In this document: positions 1 through 7,444 of the stretch, piece by piece
Layout of the letters: each line of letters opens with the position of its first letter
How positions within the stretch are numbered: the first letter of the stretch is position 1
Assembly: GCA_016297535.1 (NCBI GenBank)
Contig: JAEDGL010000106.1
Location: 1 to 8,776, forward strand
DNA length: 8,776 nucleotides
Direction: 5' to 3'
Source of the DNA: Clostridia bacterium
GTDB taxonomy: Bacteria; Bacillota; Clostridia; Christensenellales; Aristaeellaceae
The notes under the pieces: generated by a model
The model's database searches: none
What the model was told of the DNA's origin: nothing
What the model saw: only the letters and a program-made list of their open reading frames with translations
Translations under genes and position numbers: made by a program

Positions 1-2
1 TG

Positions 3-821
3 CTCATCACCTACCGCGTGCTGGATTTTCCGGATCTGACGGTGGATTCCTCCTTTCCCCTGGGCGCGGCGGTCAGCGCCATCCTCACGGTAAAGGGCAT
101 GCACCCGGTGCTTACGCTGTTTGTGGCCATGCTGGCAGGCGGCGTAGCGGGGCTGGCAACCGGCATCATCCACGTCAAGTGCAAGGTGCGCGATCTGCTC
201 AGCGGCATCATCGTAATGACGGGGCTGTATTCCATCAACCTGCGTATTGCCGGCCGGGCCAACCTGCCGTTTTTCAACCTGGATACGCTGATGGACAACC
301 CTCTGGTGGATGCCCTTCCTGCGGCGCTGCAGCCGTGGAGCAAGGTGATTGTGGTGCTGGTGATTGTGCTGATCGTGAAGGTGCTGCTGGACCTGTTCAT
401 GAACACCAAAGCGGGCTTTCTGCTGCGCGCGGTGGGCGACAACAAAACCGTGGTAACCACCCTGGCCTGCGACGAGGGCATTGTGAAAATCGAGGGTCTG
501 GTGCTGGCAAACGCCCTGGTGGCGCTGGCCGGTGCGGTGATGGCGCAGAAAAACCGCGTGTTTGATATTTCCATGGGCACGGGCTCCATGGTGTTTGGCC
601 TTGCGGCGGTCATCATCGGCACAAACCTTTTCAAAAACCGCCAGAAGATCAACTCCTCCACCGCGGCCATCATCGGTTCCATCCTTTACAAGGCCTGCGT
701 GGCGCTGGCGCTTTCCCTGGGCTTTGTGCCGCAGGATCTGAAGCTGATTACCGCCGTCCTGTTCCTGCTGATTCTGGTGCTGGGCAACGGCATGAAAAAG
801 AAGGTGAAGCTGCGTGCTTGA
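3..821 (+). CDS. ABC transporter permease, TrpY-like (COG4120), 5'-truncated by window edge
   Basis: This is the membrane permease of an ABC importer of the type found with COG2984 binding proteins and COG1101 ATPases, which in some Firmicutes import aromatic amino acids. The substrate here is unknown. The frame is open from base 3, and the residues before the first possible start (GTG at 18) already fit the family's TYR-LDF-DLTVD segment, so the true start lies upstream. About six to seven hydrophobic segments follow, for example 'VIVVLVIVLIVKVLLDLF' and 'LKLITAVLFLLILVLGN'. The family hallmarks 'MTGLYSINLRIAGRANLP' and a cytoplasmic loop beginning 'RAVGDNKTVVTTLACDEG' are present; the loop resembles the EAA-like loop of BPD_transp_2 permeases such as LivH and RbsC. 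The tail is basic (KKKVK), suggesting a cytoplasmic C-terminus. The stop overlaps the ATPase start by 8 bases. Family assignment is firm; substrate is not. Confidence 0.9.
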   Translation, partial: LITYRVLDFPDLTVDSSFPLGAAVSAILTVKGMHPVLTLFVAMLAGGVAGLATGIIHVKCKVRDLLSGIIVMTGLYSINLRIAGRANLPFFNLDTLMDNPLVDALPAALQPWSKVIVVLVIVLIVKVLLDLFMNTKAGFLLRAVGDNKTVVTTLACDEGIVKIEGLVLANALVALAGAVMAQKNRVFDISMGTGSMVFGLAAVIIGTNLFKNRQKINSSTAAIIGSILYKACVALALSLGFVPQDLKLITAVLFLLILVLGNGMKKKVKLRA

Positions 822-1587
822 ACTGCGTGACATCAGCAAGGTATACTCCCCCGGCAGCGTAAACGAGCACATCCTGTTCCGGCATTTCAACCTGACCGTG
901 GCGGATGGCCAGTTCATCAGCGTGGTGGGCTCCAACGGCAGCGGCAAAACCAGCCTGCTCAACCTCATCTGCGGCTCCATCCCGGTGGATGAAGGCAGCG
1001 TTGTCGTTAACGGCAAGGATATCACCCGCGTGCGCGAGCACAAGCGCTACCGCACCATCGGCCGCGTATACCAGAACCCCGCCATGGGCACCTGCGGCAC
1101 CATGACGCTGTTGGAAAACATGGCCATGGCGGATAACAAAAACCGCCCCTACAACATCACCCCCGGCATCAACCGCCGCCGGGTGCAGGAGTACCGCGAA
1201 ATGCTGCGCCAGCTGGGCCTGGGGCTGGAGGACAAGCTGGGCGTTCCCGTAGCCAGCCTGTCCGGCGGCCAGCGGCAGGCGCTCTCGCTGCTGATGACCA
1301 CCCTCACCCCCATCGAATTCCTCATCCTGGACGAGCACACCGCCGCCCTGGACCCCAAAACCGCCGAGATCATCATGCAGCTGACCGGCCGAATTGTGGC
1401 GGAAAAAAAGCTGACTACCCTCATGGTTACCCACAACCTGCGCTACGCCTTGGAATACGGCGACCGTCTGCTGATGATGCACGAGGGGCGCATTGTGATG
1501 GATCACGCCGGGGCCGAAAAGCAGGCGCTGCAATTGGAGGATATTCTGGGCAAGTTTAACGAAATCAGCATTGAATGCGGCAACTGA
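814..1587 (+). CDS. ABC transporter ATP-binding protein, TrpZ-like (COG1101)
   Basis: This is the cytoplasmic ATPase that powers the upstream permease. With the GTG start at 814 it has 257 residues, normal for the family. Visible motifs in order are Walker A GSNGSGKTS (39-47), Q-loop Gln87 in 'RVYQNP', signature LSGGQRQ (149-155), Walker B 'FLILDE' (169-174) running into the family hallmark LDEHTAALD, and the H-loop in VTHN (His207). All catalytic elements are intact. The start is supported by AAGGTG at 801-806, seven bases upstream, and by agreement with the usual N-terminus (LELRDISKVY). The gene overlaps the permease by 8 bases, so the two are probably translationally coupled. It is the last gene of its operon: a hairpin terminator begins within ten bases of the stop. 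Substrate specificity cannot be read from an ATPase. Confidence 0.95.
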   Translation: MLELRDISKVYSPGSVNEHILFRHFNLTVADGQFISVVGSNGSGKTSLLNLICGSIPVDEGSVVVNGKDITRVREHKRYRTIGRVYQNPAMGTCGTMTLLENMAMADNKNRPYNITPGINRRRVQEYREMLRQLGLGLEDKLGVPVASLSGGQRQALSLLMTTLTPIEFLILDEHTAALDPKTAEIIMQLTGRIVAEKKLTTLMVTHNLRYALEYGDRLLMMHEGRIVMDHAGAEKQALQLEDILGKFNEISIECGN

Positions 1588-1592
1588 TCGTC

Positions 1593-1623
1593 AAAAGGGC
1601 CGGAAACGCATCCGGCTCTTTTT
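1593..1623 (+). terminator. Rho-independent terminator of the ABC transporter operon
   Basis: An 8-bp stem (GGGCCGGA at 1597-1604 with TCCGGCTC at 1611-1618, one G-T wobble) closes a 6-base loop and is followed by five T (1619-1623). Four A before the stem can pair with the T-run. It lies directly after the ATPase stop and before the next promoter, so it separates the two operons. Confidence 0.85.
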
Positions 1624-1630
1624 CTGTGCC

Positions 1631-1658
1631 TTGACCGGTGCGAAATTTGGGATATAAT
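1631..1658 (+). promoter_or_regulatory. Sigma-A type promoter for the GH127-dus operon
   Basis: The -35 box TTGACC (1631-1636, five of six consensus bases) and a perfect -10 box TATAAT (1653-1658) are separated by 16 bases. Transcription would start near 1665, giving a leader of about 48 bases to the ATG at 1713. It sits directly after the terminator of the preceding operon. I see no obvious operator palindrome over it, so expression may be fairly constitutive; that last point is an inference. Confidence 0.8.
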
Positions 1659-1712
1659 AAGGTAGAATGCGAAAATGTCCGGCTTTTGCCGTTTGAACTG
1701 CAAGGAGGAACT

Positions 1713-3368
1713 ATGCCCGCTGCCATTGCCTACCGCCGCGCCCCGCTGCTGGATCCCGCCTATGTACCGCTGAGCGACGCGGCCGTTCACACCGACGGCC
1801 TTCAGCAGGAGCTCACCCAACGCGCGCTTGCCATGGTGGATGTCAACCGCATGTCCGCGCTGGACGCCATTGTGGCCACCAAGCTGGGCGGTTACGCCCA
1901 AACCCCGCCCATGCCGGATGTGGAGGGCGCATCCGCGCTGCTGCCCGCGCAGGGAAAGCTGTTTGTGGAAACGGTTCGCGCCGCGTCCCTGATTGCCGTG
2001 ATGAACCAGGACAAGGAGGGCATGCTGCGCGCGCTGGACGCCATGCGCGTGTTTCTGCGGGTGCTTCCGCAGCTGCGCGAGGCGGAGCTGTTTGAAATGG
2101 GCGCGGATGCTCTGCGGGTAACGGTGGATCTGTACCGCCGCACGGGTCAGCGCTTTTTGCTGGATCTGCTGGAAAGCCTGCGCTCCCGCCTGCCGGATGT
2201 GAGTGGCGTTATGCACATGTTTCCCTTCCAGACGGCCTATCAGATGGAAAAGGGTGTTCATTCCGCGCAGGATCAGGAATACTACGACCGCATGCAGCGC
2301 TTTGCCACCGGCAGGCTGATGGCCGACAGCGTATCCATGACGGCGCTGCTTTCGCAGTACAGCGGCAGCGGCCGCGACGCGGCGGCGGCCAAAACGGGGC
2401 TTGCGGCGCTCAACCGCTACCATGGCATGCCCAGCGGCGCGTTCTCGGCGGATCCCTATCTGGCGGGGCGCGATCCCGCCCGCTGCGTGGAGCTGGAGGC
2501 CGCCTGCGCCCAGGCCGAGGCCTGGCTGGATGCGCTATTGTGCACGGGGGACCTGGTCATGGCCGATCAGCTGGAAAAGCTGCTATTCAACGTGCTGCCC
2601 GATCTGCTTACCGACAAGGGCCTTCGGACCCTTTCGCCCACCAACCGGCTGGCCGATGACGACAGCTGCCAGACCGCCGTGGCCCAGCCCGCGGAGGTAT
2701 CCGCCCTGCTGCGCGCGCTCTATGCCATCCGCCGCGCGGTGTGGCTGAGCCCGGATGATCAGACCATCGCCTGCATGCTGCCGGTATCCGGCGGCTGCGT
2801 TACGCGCATGGGCGGCGTGCCGGTGCGGCTGAGCGCGCAGGCAGGCGGCGTGTTCCAGCGCCGGCTCAGCATCCGCGTGGAGTGCCGCCAGCCGGTCAGC
2901 TTTACGCTCAGGCTGCGCGTGCCCGCCTATGCCGACGGCGCGCAGCTGTCCATCAACGGCGAAAAGGCGCAATCCGTGCCCCAGGGCGCTGTGAGCGACA
3001 TCCGCCGTACCTTCCACAACGGCGATGTGATCACCCTGAGCCTGAGCCTGAGCCCCCGGATGGAAACCGGCTACCGCGGCAGCGCCAGCATCTATGTGGG
3101 CGCGCAGCTGATGGCGCTTCCCCTGCCCGAAAAGGACATGGCGTGGCGCTATGCTGTGATCCGCTCGCTGCCCATTACCAGCGTGGAGGAGGGCGGCGTG
3201 CCCTATGCGCTGCTCACCGCGTGCGAAGCCCCTGCCTGGCAGCAAAAGGGCGGCTTTATCCTGCCGCCGCCCCAGGGCGTGCCCATGGGCGACGCGTATG
3301 AATTGACGCTGATTCCCTTCGCAGGCGCCAACGGCCGCATCGCTGCCTTCCCCTGCGTGAGAGAATAA
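1713..3368 (+). CDS. GH127/DUF1680-like protein, probably catalytically degenerate
   Basis: The protein has 551 residues from the ATG at 1713, chosen because AGGAGG (1703-1708) precedes it and because an upstream in-frame GTG (1638) would lie inside the promoter. It resembles the GH127 beta-L-arabinofuranosidase family: a helical N-terminal region, then 'YHGMPSGAFSADPYLAGRDP' (236-255), close to the family's YHGQPSGAFSGDEHLAGR segment. 'LEKLLFNVLPD' follows, and then a beta-sandwich C-terminal part beginning 'FTLRLRVPAYADGAQLSING' (397-416). In characterised GH127 enzymes a zinc held by one Glu and three Cys surrounds a Cys nucleophile. Here the usual ELC metal motif reads ELEAAC (260-265), and the usual paired Cys reads SCQTAV (Cys319, Gln320). 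At most part of the site survives. It is also shorter than typical members and has no signal peptide, so it should be cytoplasmic. Fold assignment is fairly sure; activity is doubtful, and a binding or vestigial role is possible. It heads a four-gene operon, 14 bases before dus. Confidence 0.75.
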   Translation: MPAAIAYRRAPLLDPAYVPLSDAAVHTDGLQQELTQRALAMVDVNRMSALDAIVATKLGGYAQTPPMPDVEGASALLPAQGKLFVETVRAASLIAVMNQDKEGMLRALDAMRVFLRVLPQLREAELFEMGADALRVTVDLYRRTGQRFLLDLLESLRSRLPDVSGVMHMFPFQTAYQMEKGVHSAQDQEYYDRMQRFATGRLMADSVSMTALLSQYSGSGRDAAAAKTGLAALNRYHGMPSGAFSADPYLAGRDPARCVELEAACAQAEAWLDALLCTGDLVMADQLEKLLFNVLPDLLTDKGLRTLSPTNRLADDDSCQTAVAQPAEVSALLRALYAIRRAVWLSPDDQTIACMLPVSGGCVTRMGGVPVRLSAQAGGVFQRRLSIRVECRQPVSFTLRLRVPAYADGAQLSINGEKAQSVPQGAVSDIRRTFHNGDVITLSLSLSPRMETGYRGSASIYVGAQLMALPLPEKDMAWRYAVIRSLPITSVEEGGVPYALLTACEAPAWQQKGGFILPPPQGVPMGDAYELTLIPFAGANGRIAAFPCVRE

Positions 3369-3382
3369 GGAAGGAAATCCAT

Positions 3383-4351
3383 TTGAAAAACGTTCTATGT
3401 CTGGCCCCCATGGCCGGCATTACCGACTGGCCCATGCGCGTATTATGCTACCGCATGGGCGCGGATTACGCCTGCTCGGAGATGGTAAGCGCCATTGGCC
3501 TGATGTGCGCCAAGCCGCACAACGAAACCTACCGCCGCCTGCTCACCGTGCACCCGGAGGAAACCAACACCGCCGCGCAGCTTTTTGGAAGCGACCCGGT
3601 GGTGATGGGCGAAGCCGCCGCGCGGCTGACCGCGCTGGGACGCTTTACCATGCTGGATATCAACATGGGCTGCCCGGCGCGCAAGGTGGTCAGCGGCGGG
3701 GACGGCAGCGCGCTGCTGCTGGATCCCGACCGGGCCTACCGGGTGATGGAAGCCGTCCGGCGCAACACCACCCTGCCCTGCACCCTCAAAACCCGGCTCG
3801 GCTTTGACGAGGAGCACATGACCGCCATCCATCTGTGCCGCGCTGCCCAGAGCCTGGGCTTTTCGTGGGTGGCCATCCACGGGCGCACCCGGGCGCAGCA
3901 GTATTCCGGCACGGCCGACTACGCGGCCATCGGCGAGCTCAAGGCGCAGCTGAGCATCCCCGTCATTGCCAACGGCGACGTCTTTGCCCCGGAGGACGCC
4001 GTGCGCATTCTGCAACAGACCCATGCCGACGGCATCATGATCGGCCGCGGCTGCATGGGCAACCCCTGGCTGTTCCGCACGGCGCGCCAGGCGCTGCAGG
4101 GCAGGCCCATCCAGAAGGAAACCCTGTCTGAGCGCATCGACACGGCGCTTCTGCAGGCCCAGTGGATGGTGGATTTCAAGGGCGAGCGGCTGGGCATTGT
4201 GGAAATGCGCAAGCATGTGGGGCACTACATCAGCGGGCTGCACGGCGCCACCGCCATCCGCCGTCAGGTAAACCTGATGGTTACGCTTCAGGAGATGCGC
4301 GCGCTGTTGCAGGCCCTGCGTGAAACGGCTGTACAGGAGGAAGAAGCATGA
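3383..4351 (+). CDS. dus: tRNA-dihydrouridine synthase (DusB-like)
   Basis: This flavoenzyme reduces specific uridines to dihydrouridine in tRNA D-loops, using FMN and NADPH in the cytoplasm. The 322-residue TIM-barrel family length is normal. Visible motifs are the FMN-binding LAPMAGITD (7-15), INMGCPARKV with catalytic Cys97, KTR (136-138), HGRTRAQQYSG (from His166), the phosphate-binding ANGDV (196-200) and IGRGCMGNPW (Gly221-Arg222 region). The usual small-residue stretch before ALL reads GGDGSALL. The start is TTG at 3383, supported by AAGGAA six bases upstream and by the first conserved block beginning at residue 5; no ATG fits before that block. The stop overlaps the next gene's start (ATGA), so translation of the exported protein downstream should be coupled to dus. 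No defect is seen. Which tRNA positions it modifies cannot be told from sequence alone. Confidence 0.96.
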   Translation: MKNVLCLAPMAGITDWPMRVLCYRMGADYACSEMVSAIGLMCAKPHNETYRRLLTVHPEETNTAAQLFGSDPVVMGEAAARLTALGRFTMLDINMGCPARKVVSGGDGSALLLDPDRAYRVMEAVRRNTTLPCTLKTRLGFDEEHMTAIHLCRAAQSLGFSWVAIHGRTRAQQYSGTADYAAIGELKAQLSIPVIANGDVFAPEDAVRILQQTHADGIMIGRGCMGNPWLFRTARQALQGRPIQKETLSERIDTALLQAQWMVDFKGERLGIVEMRKHVGHYISGLHGATAIRRQVNLMVTLQEMRALLQALRETAVQEEEA

Positions 4352-5892
4352 ACAAATCTTTCAAACGCGTCTGCGCGCTGCTTTTGTGCCTGGCGCTCTT
4401 GTGCACAACGGCGCTGGCCGAGCCATCCGGCCTGGAATGGGCGTCGGGCGGCTATCTGGATGATTACGAAAATGTGCAGTTCCAGCTGTCCGCGCAGTTT
4501 CAGGAGCTGATCCCCTACAGCGGGGATACGCTGGACATGATGAACAGCCTGCTCAACAACCTCAGCGTTTCCGCCCGGCTTTTGGGCAATGAGGATCTGC
4601 AGCTGTCCCTGTGCGTGGCGGGCGAGCCCGTGGCAACCCTGCGCGAGGAGCAAACCGCCTCGGGCACAGCGCTTACCACCAGCCTGTTGCCCAACCGCAC
4701 CCTTGTCAGCAGCGGCTCCGCCATGGATGCGCTCAGCGCAGCCGGGCAGCAGGAACCGGCGTTTGATCTGTTTGCCGCCATCCGGGAGGTGGAGGGCTGC
4801 TACCAGGCGCTGACGGACGCCATCCTCCCCTACGCGGAGCAGAAAACGGCCAGCTACAGCATCAAGGACGTGGGCTCCTCCCGCTGGAGCCGCATTGCCC
4901 GCCTTACCACCGAGCAGAGCACGGAGCTCGCCCCGCTGATTGCGCAGGTGCTGGGCTGCGGCATGAACGCCGCCTTCCGTGAGCAGCTGGCGGGCATGAC
5001 CTATCAAAAGGGCTTCATCGTGGGCCTTTACCAAACCAAAAAGGACGGCGACGATCTGGCCGTCTACATCAGGGGCAACGTCACCTTCCCGGACGGGGCC
5101 CAGCGCGCCATCAGCTATCAGTGGGCCTTTGGCGTAAACAGCAAGGGCCAGCGCGTGGACACCTACAAATTTCACATGACCAAAAGCAAAACCCCGCGCG
5201 ACAACCGCGAGATTGACGCCACCTGCAAGCGCAGCACCGAGGAAGGCGTGCTGCTCGTCAACAGTCAGAGCAAGGCCGTCATCCGCGATCCCGAAACCGG
5301 CGTTACCACCACCACCACCATCAAGCACAATCTTTCCGGCAAGGACGGCACCATGGAGGGCAGCTATTCCAGCTCGGTCCGCACGGCCCTGGGCGAGGAC
5401 GCCAGCACCTCCACCTTCACCGTTGCCCCGTCGCTCAAGCTGACTTCCTCCGGGGAGATGGCAACGCTCAGCGGCACGGTACATGTGGAGCAGGCCGAGG
5501 GCAAAACCGTACAGCTGAGCCTGGATCTGCTCTTTGCGCAGGAGGAAGCTGCCGGCACGCAGGAGGATCTCCACGCCGTTGCCGACGATCGCCTGCCCCA
5601 AAGCAGCCTTACGCAAAACCTGGACTGGGGCGAAAGCAAAACCGCGCAGAAGCAGGCGGCGGAGCCCCCCATCGGCTATACGGCCTACGCCGTGCCCGAA
5701 ACGGAGACCACCGTGGATCTGGACACCATCCGTTCCGCCACGCGGGACAATCTGATGGATGAAATGGCGCAGCGTCTGGCGGGCAGCCTGCTCAAAGCCA
5801 TCGTTTCCCTGCCGGAGGAGGCCGCCGCGCTCATCCGCGACAGCATGAGCCAGGAAGACTACGCGGAACTGCTCACCCGGATTGCCGACTAA
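4348..5892 (+). CDS. Exported protein of unknown function (paralogue 1)
   Basis: I do not recognise this 514-residue protein. It starts with a clear Sec signal peptide: basic NKSFKR, a Leu/Ala/Cys-rich core, and a probable cleavage after TTALA (A24|E25). There is no proper lipobox, so it should be released or wall-associated rather than a lipoprotein. The mature part is rich in alternating-polarity strands, such as 'LQLSLCVAG' and 'VQLSLDLLF'. It contains a helical stretch around 139-165 ending in ALTDAILPY (154-162), and a mostly helical tail from about 459 to the end. A run of five Thr is encoded by (ACC)5 at 5305-5319. AGGAGG (4335-4340) lies seven bases before the ATG, which overlaps the dus stop by four bases. 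Landmarks match the next gene in order: ALxDAxxPY, then D-(G)-AQ followed by ISY (249-257), so the two look like diverged paralogues. A lipid-carrier-like (LolA-type) fold is a bare guess. Confidence 0.85.
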   Translation: MNKSFKRVCALLLCLALLCTTALAEPSGLEWASGGYLDDYENVQFQLSAQFQELIPYSGDTLDMMNSLLNNLSVSARLLGNEDLQLSLCVAGEPVATLREEQTASGTALTTSLLPNRTLVSSGSAMDALSAAGQQEPAFDLFAAIREVEGCYQALTDAILPYAEQKTASYSIKDVGSSRWSRIARLTTEQSTELAPLIAQVLGCGMNAAFREQLAGMTYQKGFIVGLYQTKKDGDDLAVYIRGNVTFPDGAQRAISYQWAFGVNSKGQRVDTYKFHMTKSKTPRDNREIDATCKRSTEEGVLLVNSQSKAVIRDPETGVTTTTTIKHNLSGKDGTMEGSYSSSVRTALGEDASTSTFTVAPSLKLTSSGEMATLSGTVHVEQAEGKTVQLSLDLLFAQEEAAGTQEDLHAVADDRLPQSSLTQNLDWGESKTAQKQAAEPPIGYTAYAVPETETTVDLDTIRSATRDNLMDEMAQRLAGSLLKAIVSLPEEAAALIRDSMSQEDYAELLTRIAD

Positions 5893-5920
5893 TCAACCCC
5901 TGTACAAAGGAGGGTATCCC

Positions 5921-7381
5921 ATGAGGCGTTTTCTTGCATTGCTGCTTTCCCTTGTGCTGCTGGCCGCGCCCACGCTTGCAGAGGAATATACCGTGGCGGA
6001 AAAGCTGTACAAGCAGCTTTGGGCGGGCAGCGGGTTCAGCGGCACGCTGAGCGTGACCATTGACAGCCCCGCCTTCAAAACCGCGCGGCCCATTACCGTG
6101 GCTGCGGATTACATCTATGTGCGCGAAACCGAGCAAACCGACGCCGCGCACCGGCTGGATTGCACCCTGATGGATGGCGAAAGCGCTTTAAGCGCGGCCT
6201 ATGCGCAGTGGAAGGATGGAACGCTTTCCTTCCAGGCGGATGTGCTCAGCCCCGACTGGTTTACGCTGGATACGGCAGGCCACAGGGAAGCCGCCGGAGA
6301 GGCCGCGCAGGAAGCCGCGCGCAAAACCGGCGCGCCCGCACTTGCGCAGCTGCTGATCGCGGGCTCGGCCGTTTTGCGCGGCAACAGCGCGCTTGCGGAT
6401 GCGCTGGAGCCCTACCTGACCCGCATGGACGTATGGATCGAGGGCTACCGTCAGGATGCGGCCCTGAGCCGGCTTGCGGACGGCACCACCGTGATGCAGG
6501 TCGACTATCTGCTCAATCCCGCGGCCATCAAGGCGCAGGTAAAGCAGCTGATCGTGGACGTGCTCAACGACGAAAAGCTTTTGCCCCTGCTGGCTGAAGC
6601 CATGGACGATGAAACGTTAGCCCTGTACCTGAACCCCGCCCTGCAAAGCTGGTATTTTGACGCGGTGGATTCCCTGCCCTTCCCGGGCGATTTTACCCTG
6701 AGCCGCACCCTTGCCATGACCGGCGAAACCCTGGAGCTGCACCTGTCCCTGCCCCTGTATGATGCGCAGACGGGCGTAGTCACCCTTTCCTACGACCGCA
6801 CCAGGGGCGCGGGCGACCTGCCGGATGAAAACACCATCCGCCTGGAAAGCGCCGACACCGTAACCGTCCTCACCTATCAGGAATACAGCAGCATGACCGG
6901 CGTAAAGGTGGTGCAGGGCACGCTGTCCAGCCAGCCCGCGCAGGATTTTGCCGTGGATGAGGACGGGGCCCTGACCGCCGTGGCTTTTACCCTGAAGCAG
7001 TCCGTAGCCGAATCCGTCAACGCCGAGGGGCGGGATGTTTACGCCTGCGAATATGCGCTCAGCCTTGTCCCGGCGGAGGGCAGCGCGCTTTCCTTTGCGG
7101 ATACCGAGCTAATGCTGAACGCGCAGCTGATCAGCAAACCCCTCAAATCCGCCGCGACGGCCGTAACGGCCACGCTGAGCATCACCCGGGGCGAAACCTC
7201 CGTTCTTCTTTCGCTGGATGGAGCCTCCCGCAAAAAATGGGAGCCCGAGGCCGTTGCGCAGGGAATTGCCCTTGCCTCCCTGCAGGACGAGGCGCTTTCC
7301 TCCCTGCTGCCCGGTGCCGCGCTGCGCGGCCTGGCCGTGCTCAAGCCGTTTATGGCGGAACAAACCACCCAGAACCCTTGA
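5921..7381 (+). CDS. Exported protein of unknown function (paralogue 2)
   Basis: I do not recognise this 486-residue protein. The ATG at 5921 is chosen over an earlier in-frame codon at 5882 because AAGGAGG (5907-5913) sits seven bases upstream and the protein then begins with a textbook signal peptide. That peptide has RR, a Leu-rich core, and a likely cleavage after APTLA (A20|E21). No lipobox is present. The mature part has a strand-rich N-terminal segment including 'WKDGTLSFQADVLSP', a helical stretch to ALADALEPY (157-165), and a further beta-rich body with DAQTGVVTLSY (281-291). A helical tail runs from about Trp440. These landmarks follow the same order as in the gene 28 bases upstream, and the PY pair falls at nearly the same residue number (161-162 against 164-165). 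That argues for an old duplication. It is the last gene of the operon, with a strong terminator 18 bases after the stop. No enzyme motif is apparent. Confidence 0.85.
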   Translation: MRRFLALLLSLVLLAAPTLAEEYTVAEKLYKQLWAGSGFSGTLSVTIDSPAFKTARPITVAADYIYVRETEQTDAAHRLDCTLMDGESALSAAYAQWKDGTLSFQADVLSPDWFTLDTAGHREAAGEAAQEAARKTGAPALAQLLIAGSAVLRGNSALADALEPYLTRMDVWIEGYRQDAALSRLADGTTVMQVDYLLNPAAIKAQVKQLIVDVLNDEKLLPLLAEAMDDETLALYLNPALQSWYFDAVDSLPFPGDFTLSRTLAMTGETLELHLSLPLYDAQTGVVTLSYDRTRGAGDLPDENTIRLESADTVTVLTYQEYSSMTGVKVVQGTLSSQPAQDFAVDEDGALTAVAFTLKQSVAESVNAEGRDVYACEYALSLVPAEGSALSFADTELMLNAQLISKPLKSAATAVTATLSITRGETSVLLSLDGASRKKWEPEAVAQGIALASLQDEALSSLLPGAALRGLAVLKPFMAEQTTQNP

Positions 7382-7399
7382 GCGCCCCTGTCCCAATCC

Positions 7400-7440
7400 A
7401 AAAACCACCCGAATGAGTTTTGTCAATCGGGTGGTTTTTT
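7400..7440 (+). terminator. Strong Rho-independent terminator closing the GH127-dus operon
   Basis: A perfect 13-bp stem (AAAAACCACCCGA at 7400-7412 with its exact complement at 7427-7439) surrounds a 14-base loop. It ends in a run of six T (7435-7440). Because the left arm begins with five A, it could also act on the opposite strand. It marks the end of the four-gene unit and the boundary to the less GC-rich DNA to its right. Confidence 0.93.
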
Positions 7441-7444
7441 GCTT

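Noticed and set aside
1638..1712. GTG at 1638 as an upstream start for the GH127-like protein
   Set aside because: It falls between the -35 and -10 boxes, upstream of the expected transcript start, and adds 25 residues unlike the family. The ATG at 1713 has AGGAGG in place.
1503..2423. A 306-codon open frame on the minus strand across the ABC/GH127 junction
   Set aside because: It would run across the terminator and promoter between two well-supported genes and encodes a His/Gln/Arg-rich shadow sequence with no recognisable motif.
3036..3053. Three tandem CTGAGC units as a repeat element
   Set aside because: They encode LSLSLS, an amphipathic strand expected in the GH127 C-terminal beta domain; codon preference is enough to explain them.
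2583..3245. A 220-codon minus-strand frame inside the GH127-like gene
   Set aside because: It has shadow-like composition (Ala, Gly, His, Gln), no ribosome site, and is opposite recognisable GH127 family segments.
3443..4243. A 266-codon minus-strand frame inside dus
   Set aside because: It is opposite an intact, motif-complete dihydrouridine synthase and has no domain of its own.
4372..4425. Lipoprotein signal in the first exported protein (Cys14 or Cys19)
   Set aside because: The residues before either Cys do not fit a lipobox with a small residue at -1, while an ALA cleavage site follows directly.
5305..5319. (ACC)5 triplet run as a phase-variation tract
   Set aside because: It is a triplet repeat, so slippage would not shift the frame, and it is short. 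It encodes five Thr in what looks like a beta-strand.
4288..5616. A 442-codon open frame on the minus strand
   Set aside because: It lies opposite the first exported protein, which has a signal peptide and ribosome site. Its translation is low-complexity Gly/Ala/His/Gln-rich, as expected for an antisense shadow in GC-rich DNA, and shows no domain or ribosome site.
5882..5920. Earlier in-frame start for the second exported protein overlapping the previous gene
   Set aside because: It would place 13 extra residues before a complete signal peptide, whereas the ATG at 5921 has a perfect ribosome site.
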